Below are positions 5,943 to 13,233 of a DNA stretch of 21,931 nucleotides, piece by piece. The stretch comes from a virus. Each line of letters opens with the position of its first letter. Position 1 is the stretch's first letter. The stretch is taken from positions 1-21,931 of the IMG/VR virus record IMGVR_UViG_3300035698_008202, one strand, 5' to 3'. The position numbers and the translations under genes were made by a program. The notes beneath the pieces were generated by a model. It did no database searches. It was not told the DNA's origin and was given only the letters and a program-made list of their open reading frames with translations.

Positions 5943-6164
5943 ATGCAGGAAATTACATTCAGCTTGTCCGATGAACATATTGCAAGGCTAATTGATGCCT
6001 TCTGCGGCTTGCACGAGTACGAGCAGAAGCCTGAAGAAACGCGGGCACAATTCGTGAGGAAGAAACTTCGCGAATGGTTAGTATCACAAGTGCGTCGGTG
6101 GGAACACTTAGAAGCGCAAAAAATCACGGCAGCAACTATAACAGACATTGAAATTACACAGTAA
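5943..6164 (+). CDS. Small helical protein (73 aa) next to fibre genes
   Basis: ATG at 5943 is preceded by TAGGTGG at good spacing and follows the fibre stop by one base; a GTG at 5934 would overlap the upstream gene. The product is soluble, charged and helical, with a Q-F-x-R-K-K-L-x-E-W-L core (residues 37-47) and a trailing helix (VRRWEHLEAQKITAAT). I recall similar small proteins beside tail-fibre genes in many environmental phages, without known function. It may be a fibre assembly or accessory factor, from position only. Confidence 0.7.
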   Translation: MQEITFSLSDEHIARLIDAFCGLHEYEQKPEETRAQFVRKKLREWLVSQVRRWEHLEAQKITAATITDIEITQ

Positions 6165-6187
6165 GTAGTTTAACTAGGAGATAAGAC

Positions 6188-9067
6188 ATGGGTCTCTATA
6201 CAGATTTTATTGCACACTCTACAGTCATTGACAAAACAGAACCGCAGCAGGGCACGCCGCGATCAGCTTACAACGAATTGCTCCAACATAAAGCAAAATT
6301 GGATCAGACAAGGCCAACCGCCTTTGATGCGTATGACGAAGTGCAAGTTCTAAATGCCTTTACCAGCACCGTGGGCAGTGGCAACTATACGATCACAATT
6401 GTTGATGAGCTTGGTGTCAGTCACACCACTGCTAACCTTGCGTACGATGCGGACGCGGCTACTATTGAAGCGGCCATTGACGTAATTATGACATCCGACG
6501 CCTATGCAGATTGGACCAACGCTGACATTAGCGTTGCCGTGACAGGCGACCTTGCCACCAACGACGCAACGCTCACCTTTGATGGTGCCTCTGTTACAGA
6601 GAAGAACTTCAGCCAAACCACAGTAGCAGACGGAAACCTCGCTGGTGCCGGTACGGTCAATGGAATGGTCTCAACGGTAAACGGAATAACCACCAACGAA
6701 GTGCAGACTATTAACACATTCCTCCCCACGGTTAGTGGTGGCAATTTCACGCTCAACGTCGTAGACGAGCTTGGAGTTAATCACACTACGGCTAACATTC
6801 TGTACGATGACAACGCTGCGACAATTGAAGCAGCCATTGACACAATTATGACGTCCGACGGATATGTAGGCTGGACCAACGCCGACATTAGCGTTACTTT
6901 GGGAAGTGACCTCACTGCTGGTGATGCAACACTCACCTTTGACGGTGCTTCAGTTACAGGTAAAAACATGGGTCAGGCTACCATCGCTGACGTAGACCTC
7001 GTTGGCAGCGGCACAGTCAACGGATCGACTACTGGTACGCCCGGAGCGACCGTCAACGAAGTGCAAACTCTCACCCAGTTCCTCCCCACAGTCAGTGGTG
7101 GCAACTTCACAGTCACAATCATAGATGAACTCTCTACCAGTCGCACCACAGGTAACATTGCGTACGACTCAGCCGCAGCCGTAATCGAAGCGGCCATTGA
7201 CGTAATAATGACGGCGGGCACATACTCGGGTTGGACCAATGGTGACATCACTGTCACCTTGGGAAGTGATCTCACCGCTGGTGACGCAACACTCACGTAC
7301 GACGGTGCTTCTGTCACTGGTAAGAACTTCGACCAAGCTACAATTACCAATGTTGATCTCACCGGCTCTGGTACGGTGAACGGATCGTCCACCGGCACGC
7401 CTGGCTCGGAAACTGCTGAGGTGCAGACTATTAACACATTCACCGCCCCCGTTACTGGCGGTAACTTCACGTTAAACATCGTAGATGACCTCGGCGCCAA
7501 TTACACCACGGCCAACATCCTTTGGAATTCAAACGCAGCTACGGTTGAAGGCGCAATCAACACGGTTATGACAGGCAACTACACAAGCTGGGTCAATGGC
7601 GACATTACTGTTGCCTGTACAGACAACCTCACTGCTAACGACATGACACTTACGTATGATGGTGACTCAGTTGATGGTTTGAACATGGGTGAAGTAGTGG
7701 CCACTGACGTGGACCTCGCTGGCGGCGGCACAGTCAATGGGTCGGCCACCGGCACTCCAGGTGCAAAAATTAGCGAAGTGCAAACCATTAACACATTTGT
7801 TGCTACAGTTAGTGGCGGTAACTTCACAATCAACATCGTTGACGAACTCGCCGGAGACCACGTCACTGCTAACATCGCTTATGATGCAAACGCGGCTACT
7901 ATTGAGACTGCTATTGACGTGGCTATGGCGGCGTACACAGGTTGGGCTGCCTGGACTAATGGTGACATCACCGTCGCCTTGGGAACCGATCTCACTGCTG
8001 GGGACGCAACACTTACCTTTGATGGCGACTCAGTCAACGGCTTGAACATGGGTCAGGCCACTGTTGCTGACGTTGATCTCGTCGCAGGCACGGTCAATGG
8101 GTCAGGCACGACGACCCCTGGCTCAGTTACCAGCGAAGTGCAAACTATTAACACGTTTGTTGCGACGGTTATTGGCGGCAGTTACACAATCAACATTGTG
8201 GATGAACTCGCCGTAAACCATGTCACTACTAACCTTGCATACGATGCGGACGCGGCTACTATTGAAGCGGCCATCGACGTGGCTATGGCAGCATACGGAA
8301 GCTGGACTAATGGCGACATCACCGTTGCCTTGGGAACTGACCTGACTGCTGGCGATGCAACGCTCACCTTCGACGGTGCTTCTGTCACAGGTAAGAATGT
8401 GGGTCAGGCGACCATCGCCGACGTGGACCTTGAGTCAGGCACATCCAACGGGTCGGCCACCAGCACGCCTGGAATAACCACCAACGAAGTACAGACCATT
8501 AACACGTTTATTGCCACGGTTACTGGCGGTAACTACACACTCAACATCTCAGACGTTGGTAGTGGCAACACTTACACCACAGCCAACATTGCATACGATG
8601 CAAATGCGGCTACGATTCAAGCTGCGATTGACACCGTTATGACGGGAAACCACGCGGGTTGGACTAACGCCGACATCACTGTTGCCTTGACGGGTGACCT
8701 CACTGCTAACGACGCAACGCTCACCTTTGACGGAGACTCCGTTACAGGTTTGAACATGGGTGATTTGGCCATCGCCGACGTAGACCTTACCGCACCCGGC
8801 ACTGTTAATGGCGGCTCCATCACGACTGCGGGTCAGGCGATTCGATACGCTTGGGCGGTAATGTGGGCGTATGGTATGATTTCCGCATCATCGCTGCCGG
8901 ATCAAGGTGACTTACTTTCGCCGGCCGCATTAGATGTGACACCTGCATCGACTACAGCGCGTTGGCCTAACGCCGCCTTGAGAAGGGCACTTGCATGGCA
9001 GGCGGCCATTGACGATGACCTACCTGCGTTGAGGACGCAATTGGAATCACTGTTCTACATTAAATAA
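6188..9067 (+). CDS. Large virion protein with seven ~120-residue repeats (959 aa)
   Basis: Residues 1-50 form a distinct N-terminal region (MGLYTDFIAHSTVIDKTEPQ). Residues 51 to ~878 are seven repeats beginning E-V-Q-x-(I/L)-x-x-F, each with a G-G-N-(F/Y)-T-(L/I)-N-I-V-D-(E/D)-L strand pattern, an A-A-T-(I/V)-E-A-A-I-D helix, W-T-N-(G/A)-D-I, and D-(A/M)-T-L-T-(F/Y)-D-G. Residues ~879-959 are a different, helical C-terminus (RYAWAVMWAYGMIS; ALRRALAWQAAIDDD). The repeat resembles EVQT...TGGTFTL-type beta repeats I recall from phage virion proteins, probably elongated fibre or head-decoration modules. AGGAG lies seven bases before ATG. Strand alternation fits a surface-exposed structural protein; exact location on the virion is unknown. 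Confidence 0.75.
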   Translation: MGLYTDFIAHSTVIDKTEPQQGTPRSAYNELLQHKAKLDQTRPTAFDAYDEVQVLNAFTSTVGSGNYTITIVDELGVSHTTANLAYDADAATIEAAIDVIMTSDAYADWTNADISVAVTGDLATNDATLTFDGASVTEKNFSQTTVADGNLAGAGTVNGMVSTVNGITTNEVQTINTFLPTVSGGNFTLNVVDELGVNHTTANILYDDNAATIEAAIDTIMTSDGYVGWTNADISVTLGSDLTAGDATLTFDGASVTGKNMGQATIADVDLVGSGTVNGSTTGTPGATVNEVQTLTQFLPTVSGGNFTVTIIDELSTSRTTGNIAYDSAAAVIEAAIDVIMTAGTYSGWTNGDITVTLGSDLTAGDATLTYDGASVTGKNFDQATITNVDLTGSGTVNGSSTGTPGSETAEVQTINTFTAPVTGGNFTLNIVDDLGANYTTANILWNSNAATVEGAINTVMTGNYTSWVNGDITVACTDNLTANDMTLTYDGDSVDGLNMGEVVATDVDLAGGGTVNGSATGTPGAKISEVQTINTFVATVSGGNFTINIVDELAGDHVTANIAYDANAATIETAIDVAMAAYTGWAAWTNGDITVALGTDLTAGDATLTFDGDSVNGLNMGQATVADVDLVAGTVNGSGTTTPGSVTSEVQTINTFVATVIGGSYTINIVDELAVNHVTTNLAYDADAATIEAAIDVAMAAYGSWTNGDITVALGTDLTAGDATLTFDGASVTGKNVGQATIADVDLESGTSNGSATSTPGITTNEVQTINTFIATVTGGNYTLNISDVGSGNTYTTANIAYDANAATIQAAIDTVMTGNHAGWTNADITVALTGDLTANDATLTFDGDSVTGLNMGDLAIADVDLTAPGTVNGGSITTAGQAIRYAWAVMWAYGMISASSLPDQGDLLSPAALDVTPASTTARWPNAALRRALAWQAAIDDDLPALRTQLESLFYIK
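6338..8823 (+). repeat. Seven tandem ~360-bp coding repeats
   Basis: Repeat starts, at the Glu codon of EVQ, are at 6338, 6698, 7058, 7418, 7775, 8135 and 8486. Spacings are 360, 360, 360, 357, 360 and 351 bases, always a multiple of three. The copies have diverged at the DNA level but keep the motifs, so they are older than the 30-bp array in the fibre gene. Copies 5 and 6 share an inserted M-A-A-Y type segment. Confidence 0.9.
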
Positions 9068-9076
9068 GGGGAAGAG

Positions 9077-9502
9077 ATGAAACTTGGCGAAATTTTTCAA
9101 AGTGTCGAAGCGTGGAAGAAATTAACCTCCGTCAACATACAGCCTAAGCTCGCGTATACAGTGCTTAAATACACGCGATTGGTCGAGGAGGAGTATAAGA
9201 TTGTGGAGCAGCAGCGGCGGGGGCTGTTTCGCGAAATTGCCGGCACCGAGGAGGGTGAAGATGCGCAGCTAGAGGCTGAAACACCTGAGTTAATGGAATT
9301 CGTCGCAAGGTTCGGTGAAATCTTGTCGCAAGAGTCCTCGCTAGAGAAAATCGACCTTGAGTTTGAAACTGTAGTTGACGCTTTGGATGACAAAGATGCT
9401 GTAATATCAGTTTCCGATTTAGCTGCACTCGAACCTTTTTTTAAGATTGAAATTAACAACACTCCAAAGGAGAAGCACGATGAAAAAGATTTGGCAAAGT
9501 AA
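9077..9502 (+). CDS. Hypothetical phage protein (141 aa), acidic helical
   Basis: ATG at 9077 follows AGGGGAAG and begins MKLGEIFQSVEAWKKL. The product is acidic and helical, with a motif late in the chain (SVSDLAALEPFFKIE) that I recall from a widespread phage family starting MKLxEI...EALxKL and ending SAxDLxALxPF; members have no established function. Its 3' end overlaps the holin-like gene by 23 bases, and the ribosome binding site of that gene (AAAGGAG) lies inside this coding region. Confidence 0.7.
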   Translation: MKLGEIFQSVEAWKKLTSVNIQPKLAYTVLKYTRLVEEEYKIVEQQRRGLFREIAGTEEGEDAQLEAETPELMEFVARFGEILSQESSLEKIDLEFETVVDALDDKDAVISVSDLAALEPFFKIEINNTPKEKHDEKDLAK

Positions 9503-9665
9503 GACGATTTGGGTCAACGCTCTCATGCTCTGTGCAGGCGTTGTCGGTTATTTGGTCAGTGACGATCTCATCAAGGATAATGAGAGTTTGCTGGCGTTGC
9601 TTGTCGCAGTGCAGGGTGGTGTGAATGTCATTCTGCGGTTTGTTACAACCAAACCGATTAAGTAG
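9480..9665 (+). CDS. Holin-like small membrane protein (61 aa)
   Basis: Two hydrophobic segments (about residues 9-26, WVNALMLCAGVVGYLV, and 38-55, LALLVAVQGGVNVIL) are joined by a charged turn (SDDLIKDNES) and flanked by basic ends (MKKIWQSK; TTKPIK). Size and topology fit small two-segment phage holins, which permeabilise the inner membrane at lysis. ATG at 9480 has AAAGGAG seven bases upstream; an in-frame start at 9447 was rejected because it lacks a site and lies deeper in the previous gene. No endolysin was recognised nearby. Confidence 0.7.
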   Translation: MKKIWQSKTIWVNALMLCAGVVGYLVSDDLIKDNESLLALLVAVQGGVNVILRFVTTKPIK

Positions 9666-9679
9666 TCAAAGGGCGGGTA

Positions 9680-9716
9680 GGCGGGGTCGCCAAGCGACCC
9701 CGCCCCTTATAAGGGG
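9680..9716 (+). terminator. Perfect 11-bp hairpin overlapping a 14-bp palindrome
   Basis: GGCGGGGTCGC (9680-9690) pairs perfectly with GCGACCCCGCC (9694-9704) across CAA. Its 3' arm overlaps the palindrome CCCCTTATAAGGGG (9703-9716). It lies 15 bases after the holin-like stop, where a terminator would be expected, but there is no T-run, so it could instead pause or protect the transcript end. The rest of the 9666-9795 gap has a small AAACTT-CAAC-AAGTTT hairpin (9768-9783) just before the next ribosome binding site. Confidence 0.6.
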
Positions 9717-9795
9717 AGATCGCCGAAAGAGAAGATAGGCCTTGGATTGGGGGGCTATAAATGACCCAAACTTCAACAAGTTTTAGGAGCTAATT

Positions 9796-9984
9796 ATGGC
9801 TAAAAAGAAGCCAGAAAAATGGATTGGAAAAGCGGGCATCAAGAAAGGCGCCTTGACAGCAATGGCTAAGCGAGCGGGGTTCCCAAGTTGGCAAGCCTAC
9901 TGCGACCAGCCAGAAGAGAAATTAAGTCCGTTGGCAAAGAAACGATGCTCACTCGCCAGAACACTCACACAACTCGGGCGCTAA
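9796..9984 (+). CDS. Small basic phage protein (62 aa)
   Basis: ATG at 9796 is preceded by TTAGGAGCTAATT. The product is strongly basic, with the pattern K-W-I-G-K-A-x-I-K-K-G-A-L-T-A-x-A-K-R-A-G near the start and L-A-K-K-R-C-S-L-A-R-T-L at the end. I recall very similar short proteins (W-I-x-x-A-I-K-x-P-G-A-L-T...A-R-L-A-x-T-L) in many tailed phages, usually among structural genes and without known role. The basic character suggests nucleic-acid binding, which is inference. Confidence 0.7.
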   Translation: MAKKKPEKWIGKAGIKKGALTAMAKRAGFPSWQAYCDQPEEKLSPLAKKRCSLARTLTQLGR

Positions 9985-9988
9985 ATCA

Positions 9989-10192
9989 ATGCAGCGACAT
10001 TTACGACAACGACGTAAGCGAGAAATGAGACGTGGTGAGCTAATCAAGAAGAGGGAAGGTGCTGATGGCCAGCTTCCAACATGTCCGTGTGGAAAAACAA
10101 TCTTTTTCGCTAACACTGGCCTATGCGAAGACTGCTGGATAGATTACCAACTTAGATGGCACGGTAACGATCAATCAGCGAAGATCAACTAA
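9989..10192 (+). CDS. Small zinc-ribbon-like basic protein (67 aa)
   Basis: The N-terminal 25 residues are very basic (RHLRQRRKREMRRGELIKKR). C32-P-C34-G and C46-E-D-C49 form a likely zinc-binding ribbon. ATG at 9989 is four bases after the previous stop but lacks a clear ribosome binding site; an internal ATG at 10025 is an alternative that would remove 12 basic residues. Function unknown; nucleic-acid binding is plausible. Confidence 0.6.
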   Translation: MQRHLRQRRKREMRRGELIKKREGADGQLPTCPCGKTIFFANTGLCEDCWIDYQLRWHGNDQSAKIN

Positions 10193-10204
10193 TGAGGGAG
10201 AAAC

Positions 10205-11023
10205 ATGTTTAATTCCAAAGTATTACTACGTTCGCTTCTAGGCGTGATAGCTGCCGTGCTGATCGGTTGGTCGGCCCTTAGCGTGGCTCCAGAGACGAAG
10301 AAGCAGTCAACTAATTTCCCAGTTGTGAAGCTGTCTGTTTATGAAGGCTTGACAGGGTTTACCCAGGACAAGGAAGACCTACAGGAGGAAGGCGCAAAGA
10401 TTGTCATCAAGGCGCAGACAATTGCGGAAGTCGGGGAACTGGTTCGATTCGACGTATCGTCTAGTCAGGCGGAGTCATTCAAATGGATTCTTGTCCCTGA
10501 GTCGCCGGACTTCGAGGTATACAATGATGGCCGCAGGGCAACCTTCAGTGCTCGTAAAGAAGGTGAGTACATGTTTATCGTGGCGTGCGCCTATAAGAGT
10601 AAAGTTGACGTTACAACGCACATTGTCACAGTAGGCACCCCAGGGCCGAAACCTAATAGTTACCCCAACGTCAGCCGCCCTGACTCTAATGCTGAGGTTG
10701 TAGATTGGGTCCCTTATTGGTGCGCGCTCACGCAGCGCCCACAAGATGGTGCCTTAAAGCTGTCCGCAAGTTTCGACGGTGTGGCTGCTACAATTTCTGC
10801 GGGCGTGAATACAACGCCAAACGAAATTATCAACGCCACGAGTGAATCCACACGACAAGCTCTCGGCGACTCAATAGAGGACTGGAAACCCTTCCTACTC
10901 AGTCTGCAAAACCAGTTCAAAGATCGTGCAGCCGCAGGCACACTGGTCTCCCCAGACCAACACGCTAAAATGTGGCGAGAAGTTGCGACAGGACTGCGAG
11001 CTTACGCAGACCTTTTTAAGTAA
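10205..11023 (+). CDS. Membrane-anchored protein with PKD-like domain (272 aa)
   Basis: The N-terminus has a basic start and one hydrophobic segment (residues ~6-27, LLRSLLGVIAAVLIGW) without a lipobox Cys, so it is probably a signal anchor or uncleaved signal. Residues ~65-145 match the PKD/Ig-like pattern: G-E-L-V-R-F-D-V-S-S-S, F-K-W, a strand with DGRRATFSA, then G-E-Y-x-F-I-V-A-C-A and T-H-I-V-T-V-G. The C-terminal third is helical (TRQALGDSIEDWKPFLLSL). GAGGGAG precedes the ATG. PKD-like domains mediate protein or glycan contacts outside the cytoplasm; here the likely place is the periplasm or virion surface. It heads a run of envelope-directed genes. Confidence 0.7.
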   Translation: MFNSKVLLRSLLGVIAAVLIGWSALSVAPETKKQSTNFPVVKLSVYEGLTGFTQDKEDLQEEGAKIVIKAQTIAEVGELVRFDVSSSQAESFKWILVPESPDFEVYNDGRRATFSARKEGEYMFIVACAYKSKVDVTTHIVTVGTPGPKPNSYPNVSRPDSNAEVVDWVPYWCALTQRPQDGALKLSASFDGVAATISAGVNTTPNEIINATSESTRQALGDSIEDWKPFLLSLQNQFKDRAAAGTLVSPDQHAKMWREVATGLRAYADLFK

Positions 11024-11047
11024 TAGATAAGCCATAAGGAGATAACG

Positions 11048-12079
11048 ATGAACCGACGTGATGCTTTGAGGCTGATGGCTAGTACGGCTGGTGGGCTCGT
11101 TACAGGGGTTAGTTTACCGACATTTGCGGCAGGTACGCCGATTGACCTGCACACGGACACTAATACCCCACTCTACGCCGGGTGGCTCGACGACACAAAA
11201 TCGCGGGCGCGATTTGTTAAGGCTAATCGCTACCCCTTTCTAAATCAATTGTCTAGTAACATCAAAGGTACAGGCAAGGGTAAGAAGGTTCTCCTATGGA
11301 AGCTTTTTGAACAAATCACTGGCAGACCGCTAGTGCCACACTACCAGACAGTCGGGGATTGTGTTAGTCATGCTTTTGGACTCGGAATAGATGTCTTGAC
11401 GGCTGTTCGCATTTTGATGCAAAATAAGTCAGAGAAGTGGGTAGCAAAATCGGCGACGGAAATAATTTACGCCGGTTCGCGAGTAGAGGTTGGAAAGGGT
11501 GTACTTACAAAAGACGGCTCCCGTGCTGAATGGGCGGCAGAGTTTATTAGGCAATGGGGCGTGCTCCTGCGACAGAGCTATCTTTCAGGTGAGCACGACT
11601 TTACTATCTACGACGGCCACAAGGCCCGCGCCCTTGGTCAAAGTGACGGCAGAGGGGTGCCGGATGAATTGGAACCACTGTGTAAACTCCACCCAGTAAA
11701 GACGTGTGCCCGTGTGCAATCTTGGGAAGACTGCCGTGACTCAGTGGCTAACGGCTACCCAGTGATTATGTGTAGTAACATTGGTTTCAATACAAAACGA
11801 GACAGGGATGGATTTCTACGACGTGGGCGACGGCCGTGGTATCATGGTATGGTAATCATCGGCATTGACGATGAGTACCGCCGTTCGGGGGGATTAGTCC
11901 AGAACAGTTGGGGCGGAGATGTGTGGGTTAGCGGCCCAAAACGACACGGACAACCTGACGGGAGTTTCTGGTGTGATGCTGCGACGATTGATGCCGCCAT
12001 GAAGCAGGGTGACAGTATCGCTATCAGTGGTTACGTTGGTTATCCAAGACAAGACATTCCCAATTACATAATTTGGTGA
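11048..12079 (+). CDS. Papain-like (C1-type) cysteine protease with Tat-type signal (343 aa)
   Basis: The N-terminus is a twin-arginine signal (R3-R4-D-A-L-R-L, hydrophobic stretch, A-A-G end near residue 29), so export through the host Tat system is predicted. The mature part has papain-type landmarks in order: Q100 and C105 in HYQTVGDCVSHAF (oxyanion Gln and nucleophile Cys), H266 in WYHGMVIIGID, and N286 in QNSWGG. These support a complete catalytic site. AAGGAG lies six bases before ATG. Possible roles are processing of virion or fibre proteins, attack on host surface proteins, or lysis help; the sequence does not decide. A phage protein that needs folded export is unusual. Confidence 0.8.
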   Translation: MNRRDALRLMASTAGGLVTGVSLPTFAAGTPIDLHTDTNTPLYAGWLDDTKSRARFVKANRYPFLNQLSSNIKGTGKGKKVLLWKLFEQITGRPLVPHYQTVGDCVSHAFGLGIDVLTAVRILMQNKSEKWVAKSATEIIYAGSRVEVGKGVLTKDGSRAEWAAEFIRQWGVLLRQSYLSGEHDFTIYDGHKARALGQSDGRGVPDELEPLCKLHPVKTCARVQSWEDCRDSVANGYPVIMCSNIGFNTKRDRDGFLRRGRRPWYHGMVIIGIDDEYRRSGGLVQNSWGGDVWVSGPKRHGQPDGSFWCDAATIDAAMKQGDSIAISGYVGYPRQDIPNYIIW

Positions 12080-12084
12080 TCGTA

Positions 12085-12627
12085 ATGAAAGAATACATCC
12101 TCACTTTTCTAGGAGTCTGCTATGTTTGCTTTGCTTTCGCTGTGGCGGCGCACAGTAAAATTGATTCGCTCGATAGGGCTAGCCCTATCGAAAGGCACCA
12201 AGATCGTATGGAGCAGGAAGATCGAGGAGGCAACAGATATAGCCAACGATTATCTCGATCACAAAGGTCATCCGAAGCTGAGTACGCCCCCAGAGAAAAA
12301 GGAGCCGCGAAGACGATTGCTGAGGCGGCGGCGATAACGCCAGTCTTCCAGCCAAATTGCATGATTCTATGGACAGCTAAGTGGTGTCCCGCTTGCAAAA
12401 GCATGTATATACGTGCCAAAATTCTGCAAGCTGAAGATTATGCAGTCTACATTTTGGATATCGACCAGAATAAAGCGCTTGCCAAAAAGATGCGAGTACA
12501 ATATCTGCCAACAACTTTGATTCGTCGATACGGTGTTGAAATCACCAGACGCACAGGGATTGTTACCGTGGACGAGATCAAGCGAGACTTGAAGAAAAAT
12601 ACTGAGACACCTTATGACAGTTGGTGA
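12085..12627 (+). CDS. Exported or anchored thioredoxin-fold protein (180 aa)
   Basis: Residues ~85-170 are a thioredoxin-like domain with active site W100-C101-P-A-C104, strand YAVYILDID, and the cis-proline loop Y140-L-P142-T-T. Residues 4-22 are hydrophobic and end in A-V-A-A-H-S, a possible signal peptide or anchor. Residues ~25-80 are a hydrophilic Arg/Ser/Glu-rich linker. ATG at 12085 follows the protease stop by five bases; a TTG at 12073 is less likely. The linker region is overlapped by another open frame with a better ribosome binding site (12122-12337), so the true start could lie downstream, for example at 12208. A periplasmic oxidoreductase acting on cysteines of neighbouring products is an inference. 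Confidence 0.7.
   Translation: MKEYILTFLGVCYVCFAFAVAAHSKIDSLDRASPIERHQDRMEQEDRGGNRYSQRLSRSQRSSEAEYAPREKGAAKTIAEAAAITPVFQPNCMILWTAKWCPACKSMYIRAKILQAEDYAVYILDIDQNKALAKKMRVQYLPTTLIRRYGVEITRRTGIVTVDEIKRDLKKNTETPYDSW
12122..12337 (+). CDS. Possible overlapping gene, basic amphipathic protein (71 aa)
   Basis: ATG at 12122 has TAGGAG seven bases upstream, one of the better sites in this block, although it lies wholly inside the thioredoxin gene in another frame. The product begins MFALLSLWRRTVKLIRSIG, an amphipathic, possibly membrane-associating helix, continues with KIEEATDIANDYLDH, and ends in a Pro/Arg-rich tail (EPRRRLLRRRR). It looks more like a natural protein than most shadow frames, and the thioredoxin frame over this stretch encodes low-complexity linker. 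Either both are translated or the thioredoxin starts later. Not recognised. Confidence 0.45.
   Translation: MFALLSLWRRTVKLIRSIGLALSKGTKIVWSRKIEEATDIANDYLDHKGHPKLSTPPEKKEPRRRLLRRRR
12170..12191. repeat. Perfect 22-bp palindrome inside the overlapping frames
   Basis: TCGATAGGGCT (12170-12180) is followed directly by its exact reverse complement AGCCCTATCGA (12181-12191). In RNA it would form a stem with a small loop; in DNA it is a symmetric site such as a dimeric protein would bind. No T-run follows, so it is not a standard terminator. Confidence 0.85.
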
Positions 12628-12925
12628 GATAATCCTGGTATCCTTAGCAATTGCTGCCGCTTCGATGACTGTATCAAAGTCTAACGCAATGTTCTGGTTT
12701 AGGCAGCTAGTCTCAAAGCTTGGTTACTGGTTTAAGGAATTGATTCATTGCCCCTACTGTTTGAGTCACTGGTTAGCAGCTATTATCGCGATAGCAATGT
12801 TTCGAGCACCTGTGGGGGAGATGGTTATTACCGGCTTGGCGATGGTGACTCTTGCCAGTCTAGCGTCCTTAGGAATAACACATTTCTTTTTGGCACTTGA
12901 TGCCTTAGATAGGAGTGACGAATGA
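12614..12925 (+). CDS. DUF1360-like small membrane protein (103 aa)
   Basis: Hydrophobic segments lie at residues ~4-20, ~52-64 and ~70-97. Between them is H45-C46-P-Y-C49-L-S-H-W, the signature of DUF1360 proteins (C-P-Y-C-x-S-x-W), which occur in phages and Bacillus (YjcA-like) with no established function. The start overlaps the thioredoxin gene by 14 bases and the stop overlaps the next start as ATGA. The Cys pair beside a thioredoxin-fold gene is suggestive of a redox link, but this is inference. An inner-membrane location is predicted. Confidence 0.7.
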   Translation: MTVGEIILVSLAIAAASMTVSKSNAMFWFRQLVSKLGYWFKELIHCPYCLSHWLAAIIAIAMFRAPVGEMVITGLAMVTLASLASLGITHFFLALDALDRSDE

Positions 12926-13233
12926 ACTTCGCACGAAAAGCAAAACGAGTAGCACGGCGTCAGCATAGGCATGGCCTTATTACAGACAAAGAGTACGCGA
13001 AGGTGAAAGAAGCTGTTCGCGATCCAAAAGTTGTCGCAAAGTGGCAAGCTGAAGTCGAGAGGCAGATGGCTCCGCCCTGGACTGTGTCGGCTGGCTTTAT
13101 TGACTGGGGGGCCGTTTGGGACTGGCTTGTTAAGAATTGGCCTAAGATTCAGGCCATCCTGTTGAAGCTACTCCCGCTGCTGATTTTGGAACCAAATCCA
13201 ACAAAGAAAAAATACCGGAGGGATGTAAAATGA
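12922..13233 (+). CDS. Basic protein with hydrophobic C-terminal helix (103 aa)
   Basis: Not recognised. It starts in an ATGA overlap, with TAGGAG a few bases upstream. The N-terminus is strongly basic (ARKAKRVARRQHRHG), followed by a helical region and a Trp-rich hydrophobic segment (about residues 60-89: DWGAVWDWLVKNWPK, then IQAILLKLLPLLILE), ending basic (KKKYRR). It may sit on a membrane or bind nucleic acid. The stop overlaps the next gene as ATGA. Confidence 0.65.
   Translation: MNFARKAKRVARRQHRHGLITDKEYAKVKEAVRDPKVVAKWQAEVERQMAPPWTVSAGFIDWGAVWDWLVKNWPKIQAILLKLLPLLILEPNPTKKKYRRDVK

Noticed and set aside
6350-8823. Several - strand and +1 frames within the seven-repeat gene
   Set aside because: They recur at repeat spacing and are shadows of one repeated coding sequence.
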